From Cavia porcellus (lineage: Eukaryota; Chordata; Mammalia; Rodentia; Caviidae): 64,000 nt of DNA. A program made the position numbers and the translations under genes. The notes under the pieces were generated by a model, which did no database searches, was not told the DNA's origin, and saw only the letters and a program-made list of their open reading frames with translations. Shown here in pieces: positions 37,201-49,700 of this stretch; position 1 is the stretch's first letter; each line of letters opens with the position of its first letter. The stretch is taken from the NCBI RefSeq assembly GCF_034190915.1, contig NW_026947502.1, positions 38,098,785-38,162,784 on the forward strand, written 5' to 3'.

Positions 37201-40200
37201 TAAAAGTCTTGCTTAGGGATGATAAAAGCACCGGCCTAAGAGTGCACTCAGCAGAACCTGGCACTTCCAGTCCGCTGAGTTGAACTGAACCTTCAAATCC
37301 ACAGAATTACATAAGAGATTTTTAAGTTACATAAAATTTCTGTTGCTTGCATTTAAATCCTGGAGTGCAAGACCCATCAGCACTTAGAGTGTATTTATTA
37401 CCTTAACAAATGTCAGCTGATTGTGTCCAGTGTTATCTGTTATTTATGAGTAACAAGAGGCTACAGGACTGGAAATGACATGCTTTAATATGTCCAAAAG
37501 GTTAGGCATAATGCAGTCTGCTGCCCTATAAATTTCTCGATACAATTTCTCCCCTAATGAAGTACTGTCAGTGGCTGACATTTATAATGACTGCCTCTGA
37601 CTTCAGTGAAGAAAATTGTAGATATGTGTGAAAAAGAAAGCATCTTCTTAAAAATATGAAATTAAAAAAATAATCGGAGTCAGAGAATTTCTATGACCCC
37701 ATTAAAAATGAATAGTTTTACAAAGATAATTCCCAAGTGGAAAACTTGGAAAAACTTAAGAAATATTAATTAAAGATGACAAACCTTCACACCACCTATA
37801 ATTGGCTTGCTGACACCAATTAAGATCCACTGTGTACCCACTATACCTGACGCTGTCCCAGTACATTTTACCTATGAACTTCAGGGCCTGTCTGGGTTAA
37901 AGCAGTGAAATTCATGTGGTTTCTCTCAGATTCCATCGCAGCCACGCCCTTTGCAAGGGTTTATCCTTTACTTGCATGGCCTGTATCTTCTTTGGGATCA
38001 GCTAATGAACACACATTTTTCTCCCATTTCTCTTTATGGCAGTTTATGTATTCTATATTTTGGAAAAGGCTTATAGAATTGGAGGCCATTCTCATGTAAA
38101 GTTAAAAAAAACTCTTCAGAAAAGCTACCTTATTGTAGACTAATCTAAGAAACAACGAGTTTCATGAAGGAAAACATCTAATAAACCTAAAACCAAAACA
38201 ACAAATACCTCATGAAACTCAACTATGAGAAAAATTTGAGACAAAGCTAGTACCATTTTTTCTATGATCGCAAGTCTCCAAACTATAAATTGACTCTTCA
38301 CAATTTTATAATGAGGGCAACATAGAATCTACAAGAGCACAGTGCAGTTGAATCAATGCAAATTGCAAGTTTGTAACTATTCCAGATGTTCAGTTAATAA
38401 GATCACGCCTAATCTAGTCCCTTTAGTCCTTGAAAGTTCCATTACGCTGTCAGAAAATTTTGTCATTGTGTGTGTGTTTGTACAAAAGATGGAAGAGAAT
38501 GAAGAATATAAAAGAATGGGGGAAAAGGGTAGAGGCAAAATGTCAAGAACGGTATGGCTTGAAAAAGGAGTTGTGGATTAAAGGTAAAAAGCACAGTTAG
38601 AAGGTGATTTTTTTAATATGCTGAGGTTTAAGATGCTGATTTAAAAGCAAAAGTTCAAGTCTCCATAATCTTAATTTAAATCCTTCAGTTTTTGAGGAAA
38701 TGGATAGATTATGATGAAAAAAGAGGTTGAGTGGATATCCCTAGAAAATTTAAATACTGGTGCGCACGCACTTCAGGCAGCCAGGGAGATGAAACAGCTT
38801 TCTTAACGTGGCTGACATTTAACTGTTTTTCTCTTCCATCCTTTCCACAATAATCTCATCAAGACTTTAGATAAATTCAGCAAGTTGTCAAAAGGATACA
38901 AAATTAACTAGATCCAATCTACATCCACGCCCGCACTCCTGAAAGGACAGTTACAGGCAGCCCCTCCAAGGCTCACAGGGGAAGGTGTCAGCGTGGGGCC
39001 CAGCGCCAGACCTGCCTGCTGCTTCACTCCTCCCAGACCTTCAAACAAAAGTCAGAAACCACAAATAGACCCCTTTTCTTGTAGATGACAAAGAATTAAA
39101 AACTACAAACGAAGGCTGGCACTTAGATTATATTATCGTGTCTTTCTCAACCACTCCTGATAGAAAAATCAGAGGAGGCTGAGAAATGTCATAAACTGCA
39201 AAGGCAGTGACAGAGGAGTCACAGTTTGGAGTTTAGCTTGCTTGGGGCTTTACCTGGGACCAAGCCTAGTTTGGCAAGGGGCATTTACCAGGAAAAGCTC
39301 AGCGAGTCGTAGAGCACACAGCCTCCCGTCAGGAAGTAACCAGCTTGCTCTATGTCCATGCCATGTACACTTAGTCTCCATGGCCGTTGTGGCCATCTAG
39401 ATGCTGCACCACTTCCGTCACTTCACACTGCCTGCTTCCTCAGCATCACATGCCGCACTGTCGCCAGCATGTATCTTGGTCATGCAGTTATTCGGTTTGG
39501 AATGAATGCCCAGCTTCCTCCTCCTGCCACAGAAATCCAACCTTTCCTTCAATGACCCCACCTGGGCCAGGGAAGTCCTGCGCCCTGTGCCCCCTCAGTT
39601 CTTTAGCCACCCCTTTGTCACTGTCTTCTCTTGCTCACAGCAGGTGCCCGGGCAGACAGGTCACCGGTGTATCTGTACTGTAAGCCGAGTTCCAACCTGC
39701 ATCTTCTGTGGCTCTTAAGGTCAGGTCTACATAGAACACATGTTGCCCTCGTTTCTGCTGAATACACAAAGAAAGAAAGGAAAGGGGGCCACTTTTCCAG
39801 TAGGGTTATCATTATCATTATTAAACTATTATTTTCCAGTGCTTTGAGTCTTAGTTCTTTTTTCCAAAATGATGAAAATAAGGTAAACAAGAGTAAGCAA
39901 AAGTTGAGGCTAAATAAGAACTAGTAGCTTTAATAGCATTCATTTCAGTAAAAATTTGATTTCTGAGCCTTCCTTACATAAAAGTGGCATTTGAAAGACT
40001 GCTTCCAGTGATAATCTTTTAAATTATCCTTTGTCACATTTCAAACATATGTGTAACTTTAAGTGCATATTTTCAGAAGTTAATATGATGTGAATATTTT
40101 TCATGGAACAAATATTGTTACTTAAATGTCTCCAACATGGCAATATTATTGTAGATTTCCAAGAGATTTAAGAGGCAAATGTGATGTAGAGACTAATCTC

Positions 40201-40657
40201 ATATCCTCTCTAAGTTATCAGCAACCTCTTCAGTGAGATGCAGGCAGCAAAAGTAGACAAAATACTTCACTAAATCTAAATTTCAGATAAACAGTGCTGT
40301 TTCATAGTACTATTAGTCCCATGCAATATTTGGAAGATGCTTACACTAAAAATTATTCAGTTATGATTAAATATTTAAAAACAGTATTCAGGTAAATTTG
40401 ATATTTAAATTTAACTTCCCATATTGTGCTTTACCCAGCAACCTCCTCTTCCTCGTCCCAATTGTGCACTTCTAATGACTCGGACAAACATCCTTTAAAT
40501 GCATTTGGAGCTTTTGGAAGTTAAAATAGTTTAAGAGAGAGCTTTAAAAATGATATTAGACCACTACGGGAGAAGTAAAGCACAGGGTACAAATAAAAGA
40601 ATAACAATCAATTTTCAGGTTTTTTTTTTTTACTGTCCATTATTGTCAAAAGTTTAT

Positions 40658-40719
<62 letters not shown>

Positions 40720-43700
40720 GCTGAGAATCAAACTCAGGACCTTGTACTTGGCAGACATGCACCACTGAGCTGAATCTCTGGCTACACTAAATTTCTTATG
40801 AACTTCGCAGGGTACTCCCCCTCTCACACTCCAAAGCAAAAATAAATGAACTATAATTTAAAAAGGTTCTGGAAACAATGCTACTCACTTCCTTCTTTCT
40901 TAATGTTCTTTGCATCTGGCTGGATGTTTTTTTCCTACCTAGTTTGGTTTATTTTTGGGCCCATTCTCCCTCCCTCCCACTAGAGGACTCCTCATAAGAT
41001 AGAAGCCCTCTCTGGGAAATCTCCACAACCTGGTCTTGTTCTACTATCACATCCCAAACTGGCTATGATACTATTTGTTTTACTAATAAAACCTTGTATG
41101 AACTTAGTGGTTTTTTTTTTTAAATAAAGGTTGAGGTACTCAAAAGAACAAAGGTAGAGTTTGCTAGCATATCTGCAAATATGTATCTATGCATCCAATA
41201 CCTGACACCCATCAGCTTCCTGATCCTCCTTATCTAGTGAGAGATCACTGCTATGGTGTTGGTATTCAAGACTAAGGAAAGGGGCTGAGAAATGGATTTG
41301 ATTGTGATGGCACGGACTTCAGTTGCCCAGCATGTTCTCCTCACATCTACCATGCACCATTCTGTCTTGTTCCCAAAGACAGTAGTGGCCAGAAGGCACT
41401 GTGCCTTACTGTCACGTCCCCATGCACTTGTCTGTCGGCAGTTTGGACAGGATCTATGTCTATTGCTAATAAAACCCTGAACTCCTCACTGGCATCCAAA
41501 TTGCATTCCAGAACCAGTGATAAATTTGCTTGAGACGCCTCAGAAAACATTTTGTTACTGTGATGTTACTGAAGGAATGGCAGAAAAGTTTAGGCCAACT
41601 TAAAGAGTCCAGGAAAGAACAGAAGTCCATTTCCCTTTGTGTGTTACTGACATCAGGAATAATTTTCTCTGGACACAAAATGGCTCACATAGGAGCTAAG
41701 AAATAACCTTCTCCGCTGGGAGAACTGGGCAGATTGAAAAGCCCAAACTTTGGAGATTTTAAGCATCGGAGAATGTTAAAATGCAAGATTAGTTAGAGTT
41801 AGGTTCTGTTACCAACCATACTCAGATTTTCCCTGCTGTTTTTATATCAAGCCTGAGTCCCACGGTTTGAGACTTGGAATAGACAAAGAGCGAACAGGAA
41901 AAGGTCAAGGTTAGGGTACTGCCCGTAGCGCCAGAGTTCTGGTGGGTGCAGAAAGGGAGAAGGGAAGCAGAAGCGTGCAGGTAAATGTTCCCTTGACCAG
42001 CAGGCATCAGGGTGATCCCTAGCCACAGTCCACACCAGGGTGCTTGCTGCTGGTGTAGAAAGAAAAGCTACCAGACGCTTAATAAGCCATGAGTGGCTAA
42101 CTTCTCAGTCTTAATTCATTTTGCTTCAAATTCCTACTTGACCAAACTTCCTATTCCCAGAATCATAAAACTCAGCAACTGGAAAAGAAAACAGAACAGC
42201 ACTGGGTTGTGTAATTGCCACATCCAGACTGAGAAGTGCATTCGCTTGGCGATGCAGCCCGCAATCAGCGGAAGGCTTGGCAGGCGTCAAATCTCCTTTT
42301 GAGGATCAGAGGCAAGATTTCAGTGGAGCACGAACACAATGTCAGTCCACCAGGAAGTGTCATGAATCATTTTGTTTACTTAACATATATACATTCTTTT
42401 TTGTTTTTTAACACTTATACATACTTAAGAGCATTTGCATTACTTATTTAATATTTTATTTGTATAACCTTAAAGTATATTTCAAATGGAAATTTTGCAT
42501 CACTGTCTAAAGGGAAACAATGTCACTTTTCATAGATAGAAGGTAATCATAAAAATACCATTATTTTGCTTTCAGTTGACTTTAATTCTAGCAAGAAGTA
42601 CAAGTCCTGTTTTGTTGTTTCTGTGTCCAATAGGAACAACAGCAAGTTTACTGAGTTGTAAATGACAAAGTATCAAACTAAGGCTTATTCCTTTACATGA
42701 GCAAGAAGAATGAAAAATGCATAAATTCCTGCCTGTGACTGTTTCTAAAGGCCACGTGCCACTTAAATCCTGCTGTGCGAGGTGGTACGCATTCCATTTG
42801 GATGCAATATGGTGGCAGACTGTGGTGCATTAACAGAATCCATAACTGACTATAAGGAGCACTCCTGATTGCTGTGATTCATATAATTCTATTTAGGATT
42901 CTTATGATGCATGGACAATATATTCATTATCCTTTATATCCCTTATAAATCTTACTAGATTATTCTTCCAAGTAAAAACAGCTTACACAAATAGCTTGTA
43001 CAATGATTAAAACATAGTCAACATTTACTGTACATTTTAGTTTGAATTACTCATTTAACCTCTACTTTGGATTCTGGTTTTCCATTTTTCCTTGCCTATA
43101 AGGATCATATCTTCTTGATTAAATGTAATCATGTAATAATGTGTCACTTTATAGATTTCCCAAAGTATATACATATACTACAATTTTGGAATTTCTTATC
43201 AAATAAGAACACATCGTCCATGTTTACTATTTCATCTGTTTTCAGAGAACTCACAGAACCTATAAAGTATGAAGTAGGAGATTTTCTACTGTTTGGTATT
43301 TATACTTGTGTGCTAGTGACCACCATCAACATTTCCACTTTATATTTACAACCCACGGCCAGCCTGGCAACTTTGTGCATGGATAACTTCCTTGCATATC
43401 TTACAGTCCTGTAGAACATCAAGTGTGATGCTTTTCAAAGAAACCAGAGGAATGAGCAGCTACTAACGTTCTCAGCATTGCTTAACAAAAACAAAACATA
43501 ACCCCTAAACCCTCATTTCTCTTGTGGTAGGAGGGATGGTGGGGGATAAACCAGATCTAAAAATAAAAGGGTTTTCTTTCTTATTTATATGTAATTACAG
43601 CCCCTCTGTAACTACTCATTACCACCTCAATAGTTATTGGATGAATAAATATGTTCTTTAACTGTGGAAAAGCCAGGAAAAAATTAGTCAGGTCTGCATC

Positions 43701-46700
43701 TAATTTATTAGCTTGGTGATTAAAGGGCTGGCTCTTGAAGGTCCAGACATCTAGGGACCCAGGGATAAAGCAGAAGTGTTGGCTGTACTTCTACTGATGA
43801 ATCCAGGGCTTGAAAGATACCAGGCAATTTTAAAGAAAAGCAGCAAGGAAGGACAAGAGACGTTAGACAAGGCTAGAGGGGTAATGAAGGGCAAGGCCAG
43901 TTACTGAGCGAGAAAATCACTTCATTTTCTATAATAATGCTGCTTCTGCACGCTTTGCAGGTCGGTCCTCATGCTTTGTGAGTGCTACTACATACTAACA
44001 GTATCTGAACTCGACTCACGGTAGAAGGAAAGAGCCTTGGACCATTCCACAGAGGGGCAGGGAGCTTGAGTCTCTTATTTTGAAATGGGGAGGCTAAGAA
44101 CAATGGTAGCAGAAGGAGGTTAGATGGCAAGGTGAGGACAGTGCTGTGACAGAATATGAGGGATGCACAGGATTAAATCAAGACAAACACAGCAAGGAAA
44201 AGGAAGGAACAGGTGCGCAAACATACTCTGGAAGTGCAGAACGGTTTGAAGGATGAAGTGTGGGAAAGCAGCCCAGGAGCGGTCAGCAGATCTGTAGAGC
44301 CGAGCTGTTGGGCTTATTGTGCCCACTGGCTCTTTTTCAGTGTCCGAAATGAAAAGGGCATCAGACGCTGACTCCTTCTCAGCGAGCGGGTCAGCAGACA
44401 CGTATTCTGCTTAGCAGGGAAGCATGCAGTATTTTAGAAACAATTCCAGAGTATATTTGGCTCCCGGAGCTGGAGCACACAATGTCACATTCCCATGAGA
44501 AGATTGACCCAGTGGAGAGAGCGCGTGCCAGCAGCCCTGGAAATCCATGGGGCTCCAAGATGCGCACACGTGGATGTGGCATCGACTCAGGGCATGGAAA
44601 GAAGCAAGGGATCACAGGTTGATTCAAGTCAAAAGTTGTCACGATGAGTCAAAAGGAAAAAGACTTTTCCAACAGAATAACACCACTGCCACGTCATACC
44701 ACACAGTGCTTGGCGAAACAAAAGTTTGAAATAAATCATGAATAGTAAACAGAAAGATAATTCAGAGCAAAATGGAAATTAAAATCATGGTCAAAGGAAC
44801 ACCGAACTCCATCATTTTTAAAAAAATTTCTGCATCACAACTCATTGACATTGCCCCATCACATATAATCAATCGTCAGAAATCAAGTTCGAGTTTGACA
44901 GGGCAAGGCAAGGAGAACACGGAAATGTGAGCGTGTTAAACATCCATGCGGTCACCTCTGCCACCATTGCTTGACGATGTGTAGACTGCTTCCAGCCTCC
45001 GCAGTGCTCATAATAAGACCCAGGGGAATGCATGATGCTGAATTGTAAAACAATCTGTCAAAGTGTTAATTGGATTCTTTGAGAACCTCCTTCCTTAGGG
45101 GAGTTAATGATTGGAGAAAATCCATGACACCCCTCTCAGCGAAGTGAAAAGAAAATCACTGCAACCAACAGAGAGAAATTTGGTCAACATATATAATGCT
45201 TTACTGGAAAGACTGTTCCAGAAAAATCACAGCGGGCCAAGGCAAAGTGGGTTTTTGTGTTTTTTTTTAAAACTGAGTTTTCTCTTCTTGAGAATAGAGC
45301 CAAGACTGACCAACACATCTCGGGTTTGGAACCACACATCACAAAGAGGGCACATGCTGGGGCTTGCGGCTAGGCAGGCAGGCAGGCAGGCAGGCAGTCT
45401 GCCCTTCATCATGTGTTTTCTCAGTCTGGTGAGAATAAAGAGGCTGATTTAAAGAGGCTGAGGAGAATAACGTGTCCTGCTACCTTTAAATAGATTTGTG
45501 GCAGGGCAGACGAAGAAAAGGAATTCTACCGAAGAATAATAACATCAGTGAAGGGGCCACGCTCAAGAACAAGATAAAAGCGGCAAATCCTTACATTGAG
45601 GAACGGGAAGTAGGGCAGCAGAGTGCACAGCGCTCTCAGAGCCAGAGAAGCAAGAAAGACAGAAAAGAGGAGGAAGTTTAGCATGAGCATTGCCCAGAAA
45701 TATCCTGCTAAAGCGAAGCTGGCCATCCAGATGAGGGAATTCTCGGAGAGAGCGCGACAGAGACCCTCCCAAGGGTCACAGTGGCTGCACTGCCCTCGAA
45801 ACTGAAACCCCAGCTTAGCTGGAACTCTTGAAAACATATAGAAGTAAACAATTCTGAATGGGGGAAAACAGCTCAGCAACATAACTGGGCTTTTCAGTCT
45901 CTGATTTACAAGACTGTTTTTTGGACAAGTAAAGGCCTCTTTGGTTGCAGCTGCAACTGAAGTAGGATGTGTTACCAGAAGCAGCAAATGGCAAGAAAAG
46001 AGATGACATTTCCTGTCTGTAGTCAGGCAAAGAAAGCAAAGGAAAATTTGGGACAGTTCACAGTGGAGTCCCTTTCATTGAGCGTGGCTTCCTTTCCATT
46101 TTAAATGCATAGCAATTCTGCTTGATTAAATAACATATTTTTGTTTCAGCTGCTGGCCTCTAAGGGCAGTTACAGTAGTCTGAGGAGCACAGCTCTATTC
46201 AAATTCTGCACCATGTGAGACAGAGAAATGTTTCCAGCCAGAGAAGTCTTCGCTGGCTATTTCTTAACTTACTGATTAATGGGCTTTTACTTCAAGTATA
46301 TTGACTTGCCAAAGCCTGCGCGGCATTCCACCACATGACGGTGGGAGAAAGGGCACAAACCTCAGGGCATGAGACTCAGAAGAGTGGAAGGGAATCTCAG
46401 GAGCCGGCATCTACTCTAGGCCAAGCTGCATGCCTGCTGGGTGCAAGAAGCTCAGAGAGGATGTGCTATTTGTTTTGTGTGGTTTCTCCTTGGTCATGGA
46501 GTAATTTAGGATTAAGCTTCGCACAAGGTTGAGTTGCAGTCTTTTCTGAGAAGCATCCAATCATCCCACACTGGAGGGTCCCACACGCTCCTGGGGTTCA
46601 GCTGGAAGCAGCCACACAGTCCTCCTTGCTGGCCCCCCTTCTCCCCCCAAAGGAAGAGGCATGTCCAAGGCCTTACCCTTCTTGTCTTGGTGATTATGGG

Positions 46701-49700
46701 AAGACACTGCCCCCAAAGGGTCTGTGTTGCCGGGTGAATCGAGCAGATCCTTCCAGTCCAGCATTTCTCCCCTAGACTCATAACCCTCCTGAGCCGCCGC
46801 ATCGGACGTGGTGGTGCTGGGCAAGAGGGAACTGGCGTGCCCTGTTTTCATCACAAATACAGTTAGGGGAAACATCACTGAGTGATCCAGACCCTCTTTG
46901 CCCAGAGGCCAGGAGATGGGACATTCAAGCTGGCTGTAAGACCAGGAGCACACGGCCCTAGCAACGACAAGGCTTGCAGGTGGTAGGGAACATGGTGTGT
47001 CCAGCCTAAGACATAGTGATGAAGAGCCAGGGCCTCCGTCAGGCACTTGCTGAGTAAGTCTTGGGAATCACGTGGTCCCTCCCTCTGTGGACACGATGAG
47101 CAGACACTTCCCAGAGTAGGGGAGATAAGGTCTCCTCATGGTAAAAGCATCTAGCATAGCCTGATCCATATTAAATGCAAAATAGCCGTCCTTCCCTGGT
47201 CTCATGGCAACTGAACACAGAATGGGACTCATGGGGAAGGTACATGGTAATCGACGGCCCTTTCCCTGTTACCAAAGACTCCTCCACCTTGAGCCTTGGT
47301 GTGGAAGCTCCATGCCATATCTAACCTCATGTCAACTCAACTGCACAGGCAGTCCCTGTCCTGAGAGTTCTTGCTTTCCCAAGAGATCTGCACTCATCGC
47401 TTCTGTGTTGTAATGGGGACTTTAAGTGACACACAGCATTGTGACTGTGCACCCTTAGTCAAGATTTGTATTTATGAGACACAGTTTCTGAGGTCTCACT
47501 AACTGACATGAGTAAAGGAAAGAAGGCATCTTGAGGTTCACGGTACCTGCCATAGGGCAGGACCAGGGCAATGGTAAAGCTGCAGCTAGGGCAGGTACGT
47601 GGGCACTTCCTGTTCACACACCTGTAGGCTCACCTTGCATCATTTCCCAAGATTAAGTGCAGATTGGAACAGGTGCTTTGGCCCAATCTTTCACAATGAT
47701 TTAAAGGAGCCCTACTACCTGTCCTCTTCAGTCAAAATAAAACATAACCTCTCTGTGAGTTCCAAGTGGATTTGGCCTATTAAACCTTCTCGCCTATAGC
47801 AACCTCCTGAACAGTTTTTAAAAAGACATCAGGACAAATACTGTGCATGTCTAAACAGTGCTTTGGGAGAAAGTAGGGCAGATTCACAATAACTCCCAAA
47901 CTTCCAGCCTCAGGATGTGATTACCATGTACATGATAAATAAAATGCCCCAGAAAGACAGGTAATAATGATGAACGCGTTGCATTAATTTTTGCACAATC
48001 ATTGGAAGCTGCATTTGCAAAAGATTCCACATTGCAAGCAATGGACAACGTATTTCAAAAATAGCTTTTTATCTTATAATTTTGCTTAGCAGGGAAAAAG
48101 CAGCCAAGTGACTCATCTAAGTTACAATGATTCTCTGGATACATCATACCTAATGCCATTACAAAACCTTGGTAACATTTAAGAAGTCTCTTTCTAGGCA
48201 GAACTTGTGTGGCTCTTACTCAGCTTCAAACAGCTGCTTTGTTGAAAATGGTCTGCTTTACATCCTACTGCTAAAAATATGTTCATTTAAGACTCAAGAC
48301 ATGCTTGATTTTAGACTCCTACTTTTGTATTTCTGAGTTTCACATCTCATTTCATAACACTGATAAGGGATCAGGGGCAGGGAAATGAGCCTAAAGAATG
48401 GAAATAAAGAATTTGCTTATCTCATCCTTGCCTGCATTGTAGTCTAAAATATAAATGCTATCTTTGACTTATAAATTTAAGACTACTTTAATGAAATATA
48501 TGGCCAGAGAATTCATACCCTGCATAAGCAATTATAAATAGCTTTTAAGGAGTTAGAGAAAGGGAGGAAGAAAAAAAATTCCCTTCAAGTAGCAAGACTT
48601 TTTTTTTTAAACCTGAAATGATATGCATTTTGGGCACTTTCAATTTAACTGTGTTCAAGGGGCAATTTTATGGTAATGCCCTAAGCATGGTTTAGGGAAA
48701 ACATTTCTTAATATGGTAATCTAAGGGAAATATATGCCTAAGGGATACATTCTCTGTACAAAGATTTCCTGGACCATATGCTGCAAATACATGGAAAACT
48801 CATTGGTAACGGAAAGCGATGGCTAAGAGAGGAAATTAATGTGGACCAGATGGTAGTTAGGCAGGAACATGTTTTACACAAACGTGAGAAATCAGCCTCT
48901 TCTTCCTAGCGCTGAGTGTTAGTCTAATACCTACCACATCTCTGCTCTCTACATGTAAATCTAGAGAAACCATGCATCTGATTTACACAAAAGAAAAAAT
49001 ACATGGTACAACGTGAGGTTTGTAATCCTAAAACTTGTACTTTAGGATAACATAATGTGCTGGTGGGGATTAAACAGAGAACTGCCACAGAGGAACACCA
49101 ACAAAAAACAGTCCTTAGCTTGAAATCAAGATGCGCGTTATTACTTCTCCAAACTTTAAGAGACCATTTGTATTCCTTCTTATAATTTGATTTCAGAGGC
49201 TCTATTATTTTTATGCATTGCTTAAGAGTGTGACGTATCACTACAAAAATAGGCAATCATTTGTGGATATGGTGTTGTGTGTCAATACATTTGCCATTTG
49301 CCATTTGCACCTTATCGTTTGTCTTGTCAATGCAAAAGAGAAGTCACATTTTAATAAACAGAGCTCAGGCTATATTATTATTAAAGATAGGAAGACATAC
49401 ATAATACTTTAAAAGTTCATTTTAGAGCCAATCTCAGCACTCTGGAAGGCTGAGGCAGGAGAAGAGTAAATTTGAGTTCAGCTTGGGCAATTTAGTGTGA
49501 ATTTGCTTCCAAATTACACGGTTAAAGGCCAAGGATTTAGCTCAGTGGCATAAGTGCCTGCCTGGTAACATAAGGTCCTGAGTTTGATTCCCAGTACAAA
49601 AATTATATATATATATAATTACTATTAAAAAAAGGGCTGGAGTTGAGCTCAGGGAAAAGGCCTGGGCTTACTTCCCAGTCTCCAGTACCACACACCAATG

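Larger units (their letters stand above)
28294..46676 (-). other. SEMA6A intron between stalk exon and terminal exon (18.4 kb)
   Basis: GT-AG intron, donor GTAAGG at 46676 and acceptor CTGTTGCAG ending at 28294. I found no further coding exon in it. It contains MIR fragments (31530-31685, 35960-36115), a hAT fragment (36420-36502), an L2 fragment (39380-39615), a (CT)n tract with an ID SINE (40659-40783), and short tandem repeats at 35448 and 45372. Several blocks with CpG dinucleotides and homeodomain or E-box motifs are possible enhancers and are listed separately. The rest is A/T-rich sequence with nothing I recognise. Confidence 0.9.

Noticed and set aside
46561..47046. Extended minus-strand frame beyond the stalk exon on both sides
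   Set aside because: Only 46677-46841 is exonic. The extensions run through a good acceptor and a good donor, and their residues do not match SEMA6A.
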